NCBI RefSeq assembly: GCF_000724085.1
Contig: NZ_CCDL010000002.1
Span: forward strand, 62,001-126,000
Length of the DNA stretch: 64,000 nucleotides
Reading direction: 5' to 3'
Origin: Oceanobacillus manasiensis
GTDB lineage: Bacteria; Bacillota; Bacilli; Bacillales; Amphibacillaceae
The translations under genes and the position numbers were made by a program. The notes beneath the pieces are model-generated. The model was not told where the DNA came from. It was given only the letters and a program-made list of their open reading frames with translations, and made no database searches. This document shows positions 7,989 through 17,712 of the stretch, in pieces (positions within the stretch are counted from its first letter, which is position 1; every line of letters begins with the position of its first letter).

Positions 7989-8023
7989 AAGCCAGACAGT
8001 TCCATTGACTGTTTGGCTTTTAC
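7989..8023 (+). terminator. Terminator of nrnA
   Basis: AGCCAGACAGT / ACTGTTTGGCT stem with TTTTACG after it. It lies between the convergent genes nrnA and the small ORF at 8037-8228. Confidence 0.8.
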
Positions 8024-8036
8024 GTTAAGTAATGTT

Positions 8037-8228
8037 TTACTTCTCACCTGAAATTGGAATGATCCAGCATCCCTTTTGGGTTTCATCATAGTGAACCTGT
8101 AGCTGCTCTTTTTCGATGCAGCGTTTCAACATTCTAATGAGCTCATTTGATTCAGCATAAGCAGTGTGTCCATTTCTCAATTGGGCAAGCTTTACATCGC
8201 GCATTTTATTATAAGGCAATATTAGCAT
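8037..8228 (-). CDS. Small conserved protein, possibly YtzJ-like (63 aa)
   Basis: A 63-residue protein starting MLILPYNKMRDVKLAQLRNG. Its position between nrnA and ytrI matches a small B. subtilis gene that I recall as ytzJ, but I cannot confirm the symbol. The start at 8226-8228 is preceded by GGGTGG. An upstream ATG (8285) would add 19 residues without a clear site. There is no membrane segment. It is mixed-charge with a conserved-looking ILPYN.MR.VKL.QL.NG.TAY stretch. Function unknown. Confidence 0.7.
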   Translation of the reverse strand: MLILPYNKMRDVKLAQLRNGHTAYAESNELIRMLKRCIEKEQLQVHYDETQKGCWIIPISGEK

Positions 8229-8301
8229 GGAGAACCACCCTTTCTTATTATGTATAATATATGTAGTGGGATGGTTAATGGGCACTGTCCGCTTTCAAAA
8301 T

Positions 8302-8793
8302 CTAATTCAAAGCTTCTACTTCTAAGAAGGCCTTCACTGTTTCAGAAATGACTAGCATTCGAACGGTAAATTGGTAACGAAGATCGTCTACGGTAAACTC
8401 TTTATTTTCTATTGACGAAATGAGAAGCTGGTCGATTTCTTCGACAATGGACACACTTTGCCCAGTAATATGGCTTATCTCATCCTTTACTAGCTCTTGA
8501 AGCTTTGGAACAACAAGGCTGTCCAGCGATAATTCCTCTGCGTTCTCAATCTTTATTTCAATAACAGACACCTTAACAGGGGCCTTTAAGTTCTCCGTAT
8601 CCTTTAAAAGGGCTTCGTTCTGGTTTTTTAAATCATTCACCCGAGAAGTAAGCTCAAGATTTTCTTTTAATTTATTTTCATACATGCTGCCAAACATGAA
8701 AATAAAAACGATGTAAGCGATAATACCGCCAACAAGGGCACCTGCAATAAAACGTTGCCAAGTATTTTTTTTATGGTAGGGAGGAACATGCAT
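8302..8793 (-). CDS. ytrI: Sporulation membrane protein YtrI
   Basis: A 163-residue bitopic protein. It begins MHVPPYHKKNTWQRFIAGAL, close to the start of B. subtilis YtrI. A membrane helix at about residues 13-36 and a coiled-coil region (about 40-70) follow. YtrI with YtrH is needed for efficient sporulation and acts in the mother cell. The start codon shares one base with the ytrH stop (TAATG overlap), showing translational coupling. A GAGGAAG ribosome binding site precedes it. A start at 8820 would extend into ytrH and lacks conservation. Confidence 0.9.
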   Translation of the reverse strand: MHVPPYHKKNTWQRFIAGALVGGIIAYIVFIFMFGSMYENKLKENLELTSRVNDLKNQNEALLKDTENLKAPVKVSVIEIKIENAEELSLDSLVVPKLQELVKDEISHITGQSVSIVEEIDQLLISSIENKEFTVDDLRYQFTVRMLVISETVKAFLEVEALN

Positions 8794-9125
8794 TAGGACA
8801 CTTCCTCTTGGATAAGCCATTCAATAAGCACTACTGCAGTTTTTACGCCACCCATGGCACATAAAATCAAGACAATCTGCCGGAAAATATCCATGGTTGA
8901 TCCATCAAAAATCCCTCTTTCAAAATTGCTAAGCGCGTCGAATGTTCCTCCAATCGCTGCAGCAATAGCCCAAATTCGTAGCTTTTTTGCAATAGTACCT
9001 ATTGCCGAGAGAGGAGCATCTCCTGTAGCAAATTCACCAATACTTCCAATAATAGATCCACCCACCATTACACCGAAGGCGATGAAGAAGCAATGTATGG
9101 CAGTAGCAAAAAAACGTTCTTCCAT
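8793..9125 (-). CDS. ytrH: Sporulation membrane protein YtrH
   Basis: A 110-residue membrane protein starting MEERFFATAIHCFFIAFGVM, with the conserved GGSIIGSIGEF segment and about three hydrophobic segments. It is the first gene of the ytrH-ytrI operon and is preceded by AAGGAG with 9-base spacing. A SigE-type promoter lies 33-60 bases upstream, in line with mother-cell expression known for this pair in B. subtilis. Confidence 0.92.
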   Translation of the reverse strand: MEERFFATAIHCFFIAFGVMVGGSIIGSIGEFATGDAPLSAIGTIAKKLRIWAIAAAIGGTFDALSNFERGIFDGSTMDIFRQIVLILCAMGGVKTAVVLIEWLIQEEVS

Positions 9126-9157
9126 GAAAACGACTCCTTCCAAGGCATGTCCCTATT

Positions 9158-9184
9158 ATTTTATGAAATGTAATGAAGGGTTAT
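9158..9184 (-). promoter_or_regulatory. SigE-type promoter of ytrH-ytrI
   Basis: On the minus strand ATA (9182-9184), 16 bases, CATAAAAT (9158-9165) fits the SigE consensus ATA-N16-18-CATACAnT with one difference. It is placed correctly for ytrH. Confidence 0.6.
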
Positions 9185-9263
9185 GATTAATTATCAACAT
9201 TTACGTATGCATGTTCTATATAGATTGTTATAATAGGAATGAAAGAATAGAAGGCGGGATACT

Positions 9264-12200
9264 ATGTCATATACCCATTTGCAAGTAAGAAGTGGATATA
9301 GTTTTTTTAATAGCACCATCACGATTGAAAAGCTCGTAAAGAAAGCGAATGAATTAAAATTTGATGCACTTGCATTAACGGATGAAAATGCGCTGTATGG
9401 GGTCATTCCTTTTTATAAAGAATGTAAGAAGAAAGGGATAAAGCCGATTATTGGCATGATTATCCAAATAGAAGATGAAGAACGTAACCAAGAGCAATGT
9501 ATTTTGCTAGCAAAAAATAATACAGGCTATCAAGCACTCATAAAAATAAGTACTTGGCTTCAGCAAGAGGAACGAGAAACAATTGATGTGGCAACCTTAC
9601 GTCATTTAGTAGAAGATGTGGTTGCGATATTCACACTTACCAACTCTACCTTTAGAACACGGATGGAAACAGATACGGTTGATCAATTACAAACCTACAT
9701 AAAAAAGTGGGAAGGTCTTGTTGAAAAGGGTGACTTTTATTTAGGAATCCAGGAAAGAGATATTCCAAGCATGGAAATTCTTCAGGAGCTGCAGAAACAA
9801 TATGGGTTAAGTGTCACAGCATTACATGACGTACGATACCTGAATGCAAAGGATGATACCGTATTTGATTGCTTGCAGTCCATGAAAAGTGGAGATAGCT
9901 GGGAAGTCAGTCAGCATGGTTCTGATCCTTTAGAGAGACATCTCAAATCCTCTGAGGAAATAGCTAACACCTTTCAATCTGTTTGGCCAGAGGCTTTACT
10001 TGAAACGAAGAAGATTGTTGAAAAATGTAATGTAACCATACAATTTGGGAAGCGATTATTGCCGTCCTTTCCACTTCCGTCCAGTACAGACGCAGAAACA
10101 TATTTAAAAACGGTATGTTTTGAGAATTTGCCTAAGAAATATAACCCGGTAACCGAAGAAGTCAAAACTCGGTTGGAAGAAGAATTACGGATTATCGCAA
10201 ATATGGGATTTAATGATTATTTTTTAATTGTGGCTGACTTCATTGAATATGCAAAAGTAAATGGAATTATGGTTGGTCCGGGCAGGGGATCGGCAGCAGG
10301 TTCTCTAGTTGCCTATTTACTTGGGATTATAGATGTAGACCCTATTAAATATAACCTCTTATTTGAGAGGTTTTTAAACCCTGAAAGACAAACAATGCCA
10401 GATATAGATATAGACTTCTCCGATACAAGAAGAGATGAAGTCATGGAATATATAAGGGATAAATACGGGGAAGACCATGTAGCTCAAATTATTATCTTTG
10501 GAACGTTTGGAGCAAGATCAGCCTTAAGAGAAGTGATGAAGACAATGGAAATAGATCAGCAGGATTCTGCATATCTATTAAAACACATTCCGTTGCAATC
10601 CAAGCTGCCCATTCCAGAACTTGTAAAGCAATCAACTGAACTTGTTTCCTATATAAAACAATCGCCTACTTTGAAAACACTATTTTCTATAGCTGCAAGA
10701 TTAGAGGGATTGCCTCGCCATGTATCGACACATGCTGCGGGGGTAGTCATAAGTGAACAAGCCCTTGTAGAACATATTCCCTTAAGGTCAGGTACAGGCG
10801 ATATAATGCTCACACAGTTTCCGATGAATGAGCTTGAGGAGTTAGGCTTACTTAAAATAGATTTACTAGGCTTAAGAAATTTGTCCTTGATCGAGCGAGT
10901 TACTCGCAATATTCGCTATTCTTATAAAAAGCAGGTTGATGTTCATAACTTGGAACATGGTGACGAAAAGACATTCGCTTTATTAAGACAAGGAAAAACG
11001 AATGGCGTCTTTCAGCTTGAATCACAGGGCATGCAGCAAGTATTGCATAATTTGCAGCCTACTTCTTTTGAAGACATAGTGGCAGTAAATGCTCTTTATC
11101 GTCCAGGTCCAATGGAATATATTCCAACGTATATTAAAAGAAAGAATGACATAGATTCAATTAGTTATCCACACCCAGACTTGGAGCCCATACTGTCAAA
11201 CACGTATGGTGTACTCGTCTATCAAGAACAAATCATGCAGATTGCAAATAGAATTGCTGGCATGTCCCTAGGTGAGGCGGATATTCTACGTCGTGCTATA
11301 AGTAAAAAGCAAGAACATGTTTTACAAGAGCAAAGACAGATATTTGTACGAGGCTGTGTGCAAAATGGGTATGATGGGGCCATTGGTGAGGAAATTTTCA
11401 CCTGGATCGTCCGATTTGCGAATTATGGGTTTAATCGCAGTCATGCCGTAGCCTATAGTATAATATCCTACCAACTTGCTTATTTAAAGGCACACTATCC
11501 TGCAGCTTTCTTCACGGAATTGTTAAGTTCTGTTGCCAATCAGCAGGAAAAAATGCACCAGTATATACAAGAAATTAAAGATTTGGGAATAAGTCTTGCA
11601 GCACCCTCCATTAACTCCAGCTTTGGTCGCTTTTCCGTGGAAGGTTCTGATATACGGATGGGGCTTTCTTCGATTAAAGGAGTAGGTAATCAAGTAGTAC
11701 AAGAGATTATTCGTGTTAGGAAAGAGGCTCCTTTTAAAGACCTCTTTGATTTCTGTCTACGTGTATCTCAAAAGGTAGTGAACAGAAAGACTATAGAATT
11801 ACTAATTATGGCGGGGACATTCGATGAGACAAAGCCAAACAGAGCCAGTCTTTTAGCATCTATTGACCGTGCACTTGATCAAGGCGAATTGTTTAAGGAG
11901 TTTCAAGACCAGCCAAGTTTATTTCAGGATAAGATAGAACTAGAGGCAGATTATGTCGAAATAGAGGACTTCAGCCCCCTGAAAAAATTGTCAGATGAAA
12001 GGGAACTTCTCGGAATTTATGTATCCAGTCATCCATTACATACATACCGAGAGTTACTTAGAGAAAATGGACAATTGTCTATATCTGCGGCATTTTCTAT
12101 AGAAGCAAAAAAGGAAATACAGAGTACAGTTATGATTCAAAGCATTAAAACAATACGCACCAAGCGTGGTGAAAATATGGCATTCCTTACACTGAATGAT

Positions 12201-12617
12201 GAAACGGGGGACATAGATGCAGTGGCGTTCCCAGAGCTATACAGAAATAGTAGAAAGTTGATGGAGGAAGAAAGTATGGTTACGGTTAAAGGAAAAGTGG
12301 AGGAACGTAACGGTACGAAGCAATTATTATTAAGCAGTTTAACTTCCTTTGATGAAATAACCTTACAGAACGTTAAAAATCACGAGAGACTATTTATTAG
12401 GACTACAGGTGAGGAAAATGAGAAAGATCTTCATGCAATTCGCGAAATTGTAGTGGAGCATCCTGGTGCAGTTCCCATTATTGTGTACAGGCAAAAGCAA
12501 AAAAGGTCATATAAGCTAGACAGTGAATACTTTATTGAGCCTTCGTATAAATGCTTAAAAGCTTTAAAGCAATATTTCGGTGAGGAAAATGTTGTACTGG
12601 ATAAACAAGCAAAATAA
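9264..12617 (+). CDS. dnaE: DNA polymerase III alpha subunit DnaE
   Basis: A 1117-residue replicative polymerase of the short DnaE type, lacking the exonuclease insertion of PolC. It has an N-terminal PHP domain (residues 1-200, starting YTHLQVRSGYSFF) and the polymerase palm with GRGSAAGSLVAYLLGI and the catalytic PDIDIDFSD (about residues 377-385). The tau/beta-binding and HhH region follows, then a C-terminal OB-fold (about residues 950-1040). In Bacillus DnaE extends the RNA primer before PolC takes over. A TATAAT at 9229-9234 and a GGCGGG site precede the start. Same place as in B. subtilis, between ytrH and ytsJ. Confidence 0.97.
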   Translation: MSYTHLQVRSGYSFFNSTITIEKLVKKANELKFDALALTDENALYGVIPFYKECKKKGIKPIIGMIIQIEDEERNQEQCILLAKNNTGYQALIKISTWLQQEERETIDVATLRHLVEDVVAIFTLTNSTFRTRMETDTVDQLQTYIKKWEGLVEKGDFYLGIQERDIPSMEILQELQKQYGLSVTALHDVRYLNAKDDTVFDCLQSMKSGDSWEVSQHGSDPLERHLKSSEEIANTFQSVWPEALLETKKIVEKCNVTIQFGKRLLPSFPLPSSTDAETYLKTVCFENLPKKYNPVTEEVKTRLEEELRIIANMGFNDYFLIVADFIEYAKVNGIMVGPGRGSAAGSLVAYLLGIIDVDPIKYNLLFERFLNPERQTMPDIDIDFSDTRRDEVMEYIRDKYGEDHVAQIIIFGTFGARSALREVMKTMEIDQQDSAYLLKHIPLQSKLPIPELVKQSTELVSYIKQSPTLKTLFSIAARLEGLPRHVSTHAAGVVISEQALVEHIPLRSGTGDIMLTQFPMNELEELGLLKIDLLGLRNLSLIERVTRNIRYSYKKQVDVHNLEHGDEKTFALLRQGKTNGVFQLESQGMQQVLHNLQPTSFEDIVAVNALYRPGPMEYIPTYIKRKNDIDSISYPHPDLEPILSNTYGVLVYQEQIMQIANRIAGMSLGEADILRRAISKKQEHVLQEQRQIFVRGCVQNGYDGAIGEEIFTWIVRFANYGFNRSHAVAYSIISYQLAYLKAHYPAAFFTELLSSVANQQEKMHQYIQEIKDLGISLAAPSINSSFGRFSVEGSDIRMGLSSIKGVGNQVVQEIIRVRKEAPFKDLFDFCLRVSQKVVNRKTIELLIMAGTFDETKPNRASLLASIDRALDQGELFKEFQDQPSLFQDKIELEADYVEIEDFSPLKKLSDERELLGIYVSSHPLHTYRELLRENGQLSISAAFSIEAKKEIQSTVMIQSIKTIRTKRGENMAFLTLNDETGDIDAVAFPELYRNSRKLMEEESMVTVKGKVEERNGTKQLLLSSLTSFDEITLQNVKNHERLFIRTTGEENEKDLHAIREIVVEHPGAVPIIVYRQKQKRSYKLDSEYFIEPSYKCLKALKQYFGEENVVLDKQAK

Positions 12618-12624
12618 ACTATAC

Positions 12625-12678
12625 TTTACAGAGCTTAACCATCTGTTATAATGTAATGGTTAAGGGTGGTCTGACCAC
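12625..12678 (+). promoter_or_regulatory. Malic enzyme operon promoter with FadR-type operator palindrome
   Basis: TTTACA (12625-12630), 16 bases, TATAAT (12647-12652) form the promoter. A perfect 9-bp inverted repeat, CTTAACCAT (12634-12642) / ATGGTTAAG (12656-12664), brackets the -10 box. Just downstream, GTGGTCTGACCAC (12666-12678) is a perfect 13-base palindrome. It contains TGGTCTGACCA, an exact fit to the FadR-subfamily GntR consensus TNGTNNNACNA. The operon encodes such a regulator, so autoregulation is likely (inference). Confidence 0.7.
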
Positions 12679-12721
12679 TTTACGGCGATTTCTACTGCAA
12701 ATAAAGGAGCGATAATCTAAT

Positions 12722-13960
12722 ATGGCAAGCTTAAGAGACGAAGCATTGCACATGCACAAAGTGAATAAAGGAAAGCTAACTACCCAGTCTAAGGTACCTG
12801 TTACAAATGCAGAGGAACTTAGTTTGGCCTATTCTCCAGGTGTAGCTGAACCTTGTAAAGAAATTTACGATCGCAAGGAAACAGTCTATGATTACACAAT
12901 GAAAGGGAACATGGTGGCAGTAGTCAGTGACGGATCTGCTGTATTAGGATTAGGAAATATTGGACCAGAAGCTGCATTGCCGGTTATGGAAGGGAAATCA
13001 GTCCTTTTTAAAAGCTTTGCAGGAGTCGATTCATTTCCTATTTGCCTGGCGACACAGGATGTAGAAGAAATTGTTCAGACTGTAAAATTAATGGAACCAA
13101 CCTTTGGCGGAGTTAATCTTGAGGATATCGCCGCACCGAATTGTTTTATTATTGAAGATCGACTAAAAAAGGAAACGAACATACCTATTTTTCATGATGA
13201 CCAGCACGGAACAGCAATTGTTACAGTTGCTGGATTAATTAATGCACTAAAACTAGTTGGAAAAAGCTTTTCTGATATTAAAGTTGTTGCCAACGGGGCA
13301 GGTGCTGCTGGGATTGCAATTATTAAACTTTTATATAACTTCGGCGTTCGTAATATGGTTATGTGTGATTCGCGTGGTGCTATATTTGAAGGGCGTTCCT
13401 ATGGTATGAATGACATTAAAGAACGTGTCGCGACCTTTACTAATCAAGATAAAAAAGAAGGCAGTTTGGAAGAAATGCTGGAAGATGCAGATGTCTTTAT
13501 CGGCGTTTCTGTTGGAGGAGCCTTGTCTAAAGAAATGGTAAGTAAAATGAATGATGATGCTATCATTTTTGCCATGGCTAACCCAGAACCAGAAATCATG
13601 CCAGAAGATGCTAAAGCAGCTGGTGCAAGGGTTATCGGTACAGGCCGTTCTGACTTTCCAAACCAGGTGAATAATGTATTGGCATTTCCAGGGATTTTCC
13701 GCGGGGCTTTAGACGTTCGTGCGACCAGAATTAATGAGCGCATGAAGGTAGCAGCAGCAAACGCGATTGCTTCGTTGATTTCAGACGATGAGCTCAATGA
13801 GGATTACGTGATCCCTGCTCCGTTTGATTCCCGTGTTGCACCAATTGTTGCAAAAACAGTTGCCAAGGCAGCAATGGAATCAGGGGTTTCCAGAATTGAT
13901 GTAGATCCAGAGGAAATTGCAGAGAAAACAAGAAGGCTAACGCAAATAGATAATAAATAG
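12722..13960 (+). CDS. ytsJ: Malic enzyme (YtsJ-type, NADP-dependent likely)
   Basis: A 412-residue bacterial malic enzyme that oxidatively decarboxylates malate to pyruvate. The N-terminal part has YSPGVAEPC and KGNMVAVVSDGSAVLGLGNIGP (around residues 40-85). FHDDQHGTAIV carries metal and substrate residues. The Rossmann domain has VVANGAGAAGIAI (around 190-202) and FAMANPEPEI. The best match by content is YtsJ, which in B. subtilis prefers NADP and supplies NADPH. Here it is followed at once by a GntR regulator and accDA. This points to joint control of NADPH/pyruvate supply and malonyl-CoA formation (inference). AAGGAG precedes the ATG. Confidence 0.93.
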   Translation: MASLRDEALHMHKVNKGKLTTQSKVPVTNAEELSLAYSPGVAEPCKEIYDRKETVYDYTMKGNMVAVVSDGSAVLGLGNIGPEAALPVMEGKSVLFKSFAGVDSFPICLATQDVEEIVQTVKLMEPTFGGVNLEDIAAPNCFIIEDRLKKETNIPIFHDDQHGTAIVTVAGLINALKLVGKSFSDIKVVANGAGAAGIAIIKLLYNFGVRNMVMCDSRGAIFEGRSYGMNDIKERVATFTNQDKKEGSLEEMLEDADVFIGVSVGGALSKEMVSKMNDDAIIFAMANPEPEIMPEDAKAAGARVIGTGRSDFPNQVNNVLAFPGIFRGALDVRATRINERMKVAAANAIASLISDDELNEDYVIPAPFDSRVAPIVAKTVAKAAMESGVSRIDVDPEEIAEKTRRLTQIDNK

Positions 13961-13984
13961 GTGGTAGAAGGAGTGGGCAGCTCA

Positions 13985-14617
13985 GTGGTTATGTCATCGA
14001 AGCAAAAGGTATACCAGGGCGTTTTACAGAAGATACGTCAATACATTGATCACCAACACTTAATGCCCGGGGATAAACTTCCTTCAGAAAGAGAGCTCGC
14101 TGATACACTGCAAGCAGGCAGATCCTCCGTAAGAGAAGCATTGCGAGCGATGGAATTGCTTGGCCTTATAGAAACAAGAAGGGGAGAAGGTACGTTTCTC
14201 AGCACTTATCGCCCTTATGAAACAGTTGAGCTATTATCGTCGTTCATTTTAAAAGAAGCCAGAACAAGGAAGGACTTGTTTCTTGCCAAGAAAATACTTG
14301 AAAAGGAAGCGGCAAAGCTAGCATTTAGCCGGATAGACGGTCAGGATTTGGACAAGCTGGAGCATCTACTTCACGATTCACTGATGGGACCGACTGATCG
14401 ACATGTCGCTTTCTTTAAATATTTATTTGCAAAATCGGAAAATCTATTATTGGCTAGGGTTTGGCAACTAATGGAAGAGTTCTCCCATACGATTAACAAG
14501 CTTTACTACAACAAAGTTTTTTACATAGAGCTAGTACAGCTGTATTCTACGAAGAATTACCAGTTAATCGAACCATTATTTGATTCATTCGCAATAGTAG
14601 ACGATCAAATGGAATAA
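13985..14617 (+). CDS. GntR-family (FadR subfamily) transcriptional regulator
   Basis: The N-terminal winged-helix domain has MPGDKLPSERELADTLQAGR, then SSVREALRAMELLGLIETRR, the classical GntR signature. A short all-helical C-terminal domain of about 130 residues is of FCD type. The protein is 210 residues, near the small end of the FadR subfamily. No full set of FCD metal-binding histidines is obvious. The start is uncertain: GTG 13985 (10 bases after AAGGAG) is used, and ATG 13991 is possible. The gene begins 24 bases after the malic enzyme stop, so it is co-transcribed. It probably controls the operator at 12666-12678; the ligand is unknown. Confidence 0.88.
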   Translation: MVMSSKQKVYQGVLQKIRQYIDHQHLMPGDKLPSERELADTLQAGRSSVREALRAMELLGLIETRRGEGTFLSTYRPYETVELLSSFILKEARTRKDLFLAKKILEKEAAKLAFSRIDGQDLDKLEHLLHDSLMGPTDRHVAFFKYLFAKSENLLLARVWQLMEEFSHTINKLYYNKVFYIELVQLYSTKNYQLIEPLFDSFAIVDDQME

Positions 14618-14742
14618 TTTATATTTACTATTCATTTTTATAATTTTAATAAAGACGTTCATAAAGCTGAGCAAGCTCGGCACTAGCACTTGACAGGAAT
14701 AAAGGTATGATGCCAAGTGGTGTAGAAAAAGGAGGAGTTACC

Positions 14743-15603
14743 TTGCTTAAAGATCTTTTTGGCAAGCGAAAGAAATATGCGACCATTCCAAATCACCAGG
14801 CAAAAACAGATGTGCCGGAAGGTTTAATGCAAAAATGCGATGGGTGTCACAAAATTTTTTACCGCAAGGAAATGAAGAAAAACTTAAATGTTTGTCCTAA
14901 CTGCGGTCATCATCACACGTTATTGGCATGGGATAGAATAGAGTGTCTTTTTAATATGGATTCTTTTGAGGAATGGGACAAAGATTTAATTACGAGTAAT
15001 CCTTTACAATTCCCAGGCTATGAAGAAAAAATGGAACAAGACCGCCTGAAAACTGGGTTGAACGAAGGGATTATAACAGGTAAAGGATTTATAGAGGACC
15101 AAGCTGTTGCAGTAGCTGTAATGGATTCAAGTTTTCGCATGGGAAGTATGGGCTCCGTCATTGGCGAAAAGATTGCAAGAGCAATTGAAAATGCTAGAGA
15201 ACAATCCTTACCTTTTATCATATTTACTGCTTCTGGCGGGGCTAGAATGCAAGAAGGTGTTCTTAGTCTAATGCAAATGACGAAAACATCTATAGCAATC
15301 AAGCGTTTTAGTGATGCTGGTGGTTTAATGATCTCTGTTATGACACACCCAACAACAGGTGGAGTTTCGGCTAGCTTTGCTTCACTCGGAGACTATAACT
15401 TTGCTGAACCAGGCGCACTCATTGGATTTGCCGGAAGAAGAATTATTGAACAAACAATTCGGGAGAAATTACCTGATGACTTTCAAACGGCTGAATTCCA
15501 ATTAAAGCATGGCCAATTGGATAAAGTGGTTCATCGCCATGAGATGAAAGCTTTATTCACAACGCTACTTGACATGCATAAGGAAGGCGGCGAAATTTCA
15601 TGA
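14743..15603 (+). CDS. accD: Acetyl-CoA carboxylase carboxyltransferase beta subunit AccD
   Basis: A 286-residue protein with the N-terminal zinc ribbon (CDGCH ... CPNCGHHH, about residues 29-51) and the carboxyltransferase domain with [17 protein letters not shown] and [12 protein letters not shown]. It joins AccA to transfer CO2 from biotin to acetyl-CoA in the cytosol. The start is TTG 14743 because GGAGGA lies 6 bases upstream and the B. subtilis protein starts LKDIF. The ATG at 14707 would add 12 unlikely residues. The accD stop overlaps the accA start (ATGA). About 125 bases separate it from the GntR gene, without a clear terminator. Confidence 0.95.
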   Translation: MLKDLFGKRKKYATIPNHQAKTDVPEGLMQKCDGCHKIFYRKEMKKNLNVCPNCGHHHTLLAWDRIECLFNMDSFEEWDKDLITSNPLQFPGYEEKMEQDRLKTGLNEGIITGKGFIEDQAVAVAVMDSSFRMGSMGSVIGEKIARAIENAREQSLPFIIFTASGGARMQEGVLSLMQMTKTSIAIKRFSDAGGLMISVMTHPTTGGVSASFASLGDYNFAEPGALIGFAGRRIIEQTIREKLPDDFQTAEFQLKHGQLDKVVHRHEMKALFTTLLDMHKEGGEIS

Positions 15604-16556
15604 AGCAAGTAATGGAATTTGAAAAACCAATTGTTAACTTGAAAGAAAAAATTGCGGAGTTAAAAAATTTCACGAAAGATAGTGAGATTGATTTAACAGA
15701 AGAAATAAACACCTTGGAAAAAAGATTGTCCGTTCTTGAAGATGATATTTATGGAAATCTTAAACCATGGCAGCGTGTTCAGATGGCACGTCATCAGGAC
15801 AGGCCTACTACATTAGAATATATCGAGAAACTATTCAGTAATTTTATTGAATTTCATGGTGACCGTTTATTTGGTGATGACGAAGCAATTGTTGCAGGTA
15901 TCGCCTATTACAAGGATCGTCCAGTAACGGTCATTGGCCATCAACGGGGGAAAGACACCAAAGAAAATATAAGACGTAATTTTGGTATGCCACATCCTGA
16001 AGGTTATAGAAAAGCATTGCGGCACATGAAGCAAGCAGAGAAATTCAACCGTCCAGTTATCTGTTTTATCGATACAAAAGGAGCTTATCCAGGGAAAGCT
16101 GCAGAGGAACGGGGACAAAGTGAAGCAATTGCCAGAAACCTAATGGAGATGGCAGGCCTAAAAGTGCCTATTATCTGTATTGTAATAGGTGAAGGAGGAA
16201 GCGGCGGAGCACTCGCTCTTGGGGTAGGTGACCACATCCACATGCTGGAAAATTCTACATATTCTGTGATCTCCCCGGAAGGAGCAGCCGCACTTTTGTG
16301 GAAAGACTCGGGATTAGCACAAAAAGCTGCTGAGACAATGAAAATTACCTCTTATGATTTGAAACAACTAGGAGTTATTGATAATATAATTCCAGAACCA
16401 AAAGGTGGGGCGCATAGAGATGTAGATCAGCAAGCTGTCTACATGGACCACATCATTGAGGAATCGCTTAGAGTATTAAAAGATCACACACCAGAAGAGC
16501 TATTAGAAAAGCGCTGGGAAAAGTATAAGCAAATTGGAGACTTTGCAACATTGTGA
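15600..16556 (+). CDS. accA: Acetyl-CoA carboxylase carboxyltransferase alpha subunit AccA
   Basis: A 318-residue alpha subunit. The N-terminal coiled coil (about residues 8-55) contacts AccD. The crotonase-like core has [21 protein letters not shown] (about residues 111-131) and [19 protein letters not shown]. The oxyanion-hole region is in [12 protein letters not shown]. It forms the (AccA-AccD)2 carboxyltransferase. Its ATG overlaps the accD stop by 4 bases, so translation is coupled. Confidence 0.96.
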   Translation: MKQVMEFEKPIVNLKEKIAELKNFTKDSEIDLTEEINTLEKRLSVLEDDIYGNLKPWQRVQMARHQDRPTTLEYIEKLFSNFIEFHGDRLFGDDEAIVAGIAYYKDRPVTVIGHQRGKDTKENIRRNFGMPHPEGYRKALRHMKQAEKFNRPVICFIDTKGAYPGKAAEERGQSEAIARNLMEMAGLKVPIICIVIGEGGSGGALALGVGDHIHMLENSTYSVISPEGAAALLWKDSGLAQKAAETMKITSYDLKQLGVIDNIIPEPKGGAHRDVDQQAVYMDHIIEESLRVLKDHTPEELLEKRWEKYKQIGDFATL

Positions 16557-16590
16557 GCTTAAATTTGTCTTAGATTATGATAATACTTGA

Positions 16591-16627
16591 AAGAGGTTGA
16601 CTTTGAAGTCAACCTCTGATTGTTTTC
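16591..16627 (+). terminator. Terminator of the malic enzyme-gntR-accDA unit
   Basis: AGAGGTTGACTT / AAGTCAACCTCT perfect hairpin followed by GATTGTTTTC, a moderate U-rich tail. Confidence 0.8.
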
Positions 16628-16655
16628 ATCAACAAAGTGGAATCAGTATAATTAA

Positions 16656-17690
<1,035 letters not shown>

Positions 17691-17712
17691 GGAACATTAG
17701 GAGGTAAGTAGA

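Noticed and set aside
14690-14711. Internal promoter for accDA (TTGACA with TATGAT)
   Set aside because: The spacing is only 10 bases, too short for SigA, and no other -10 fits; accDA may still be read from upstream.
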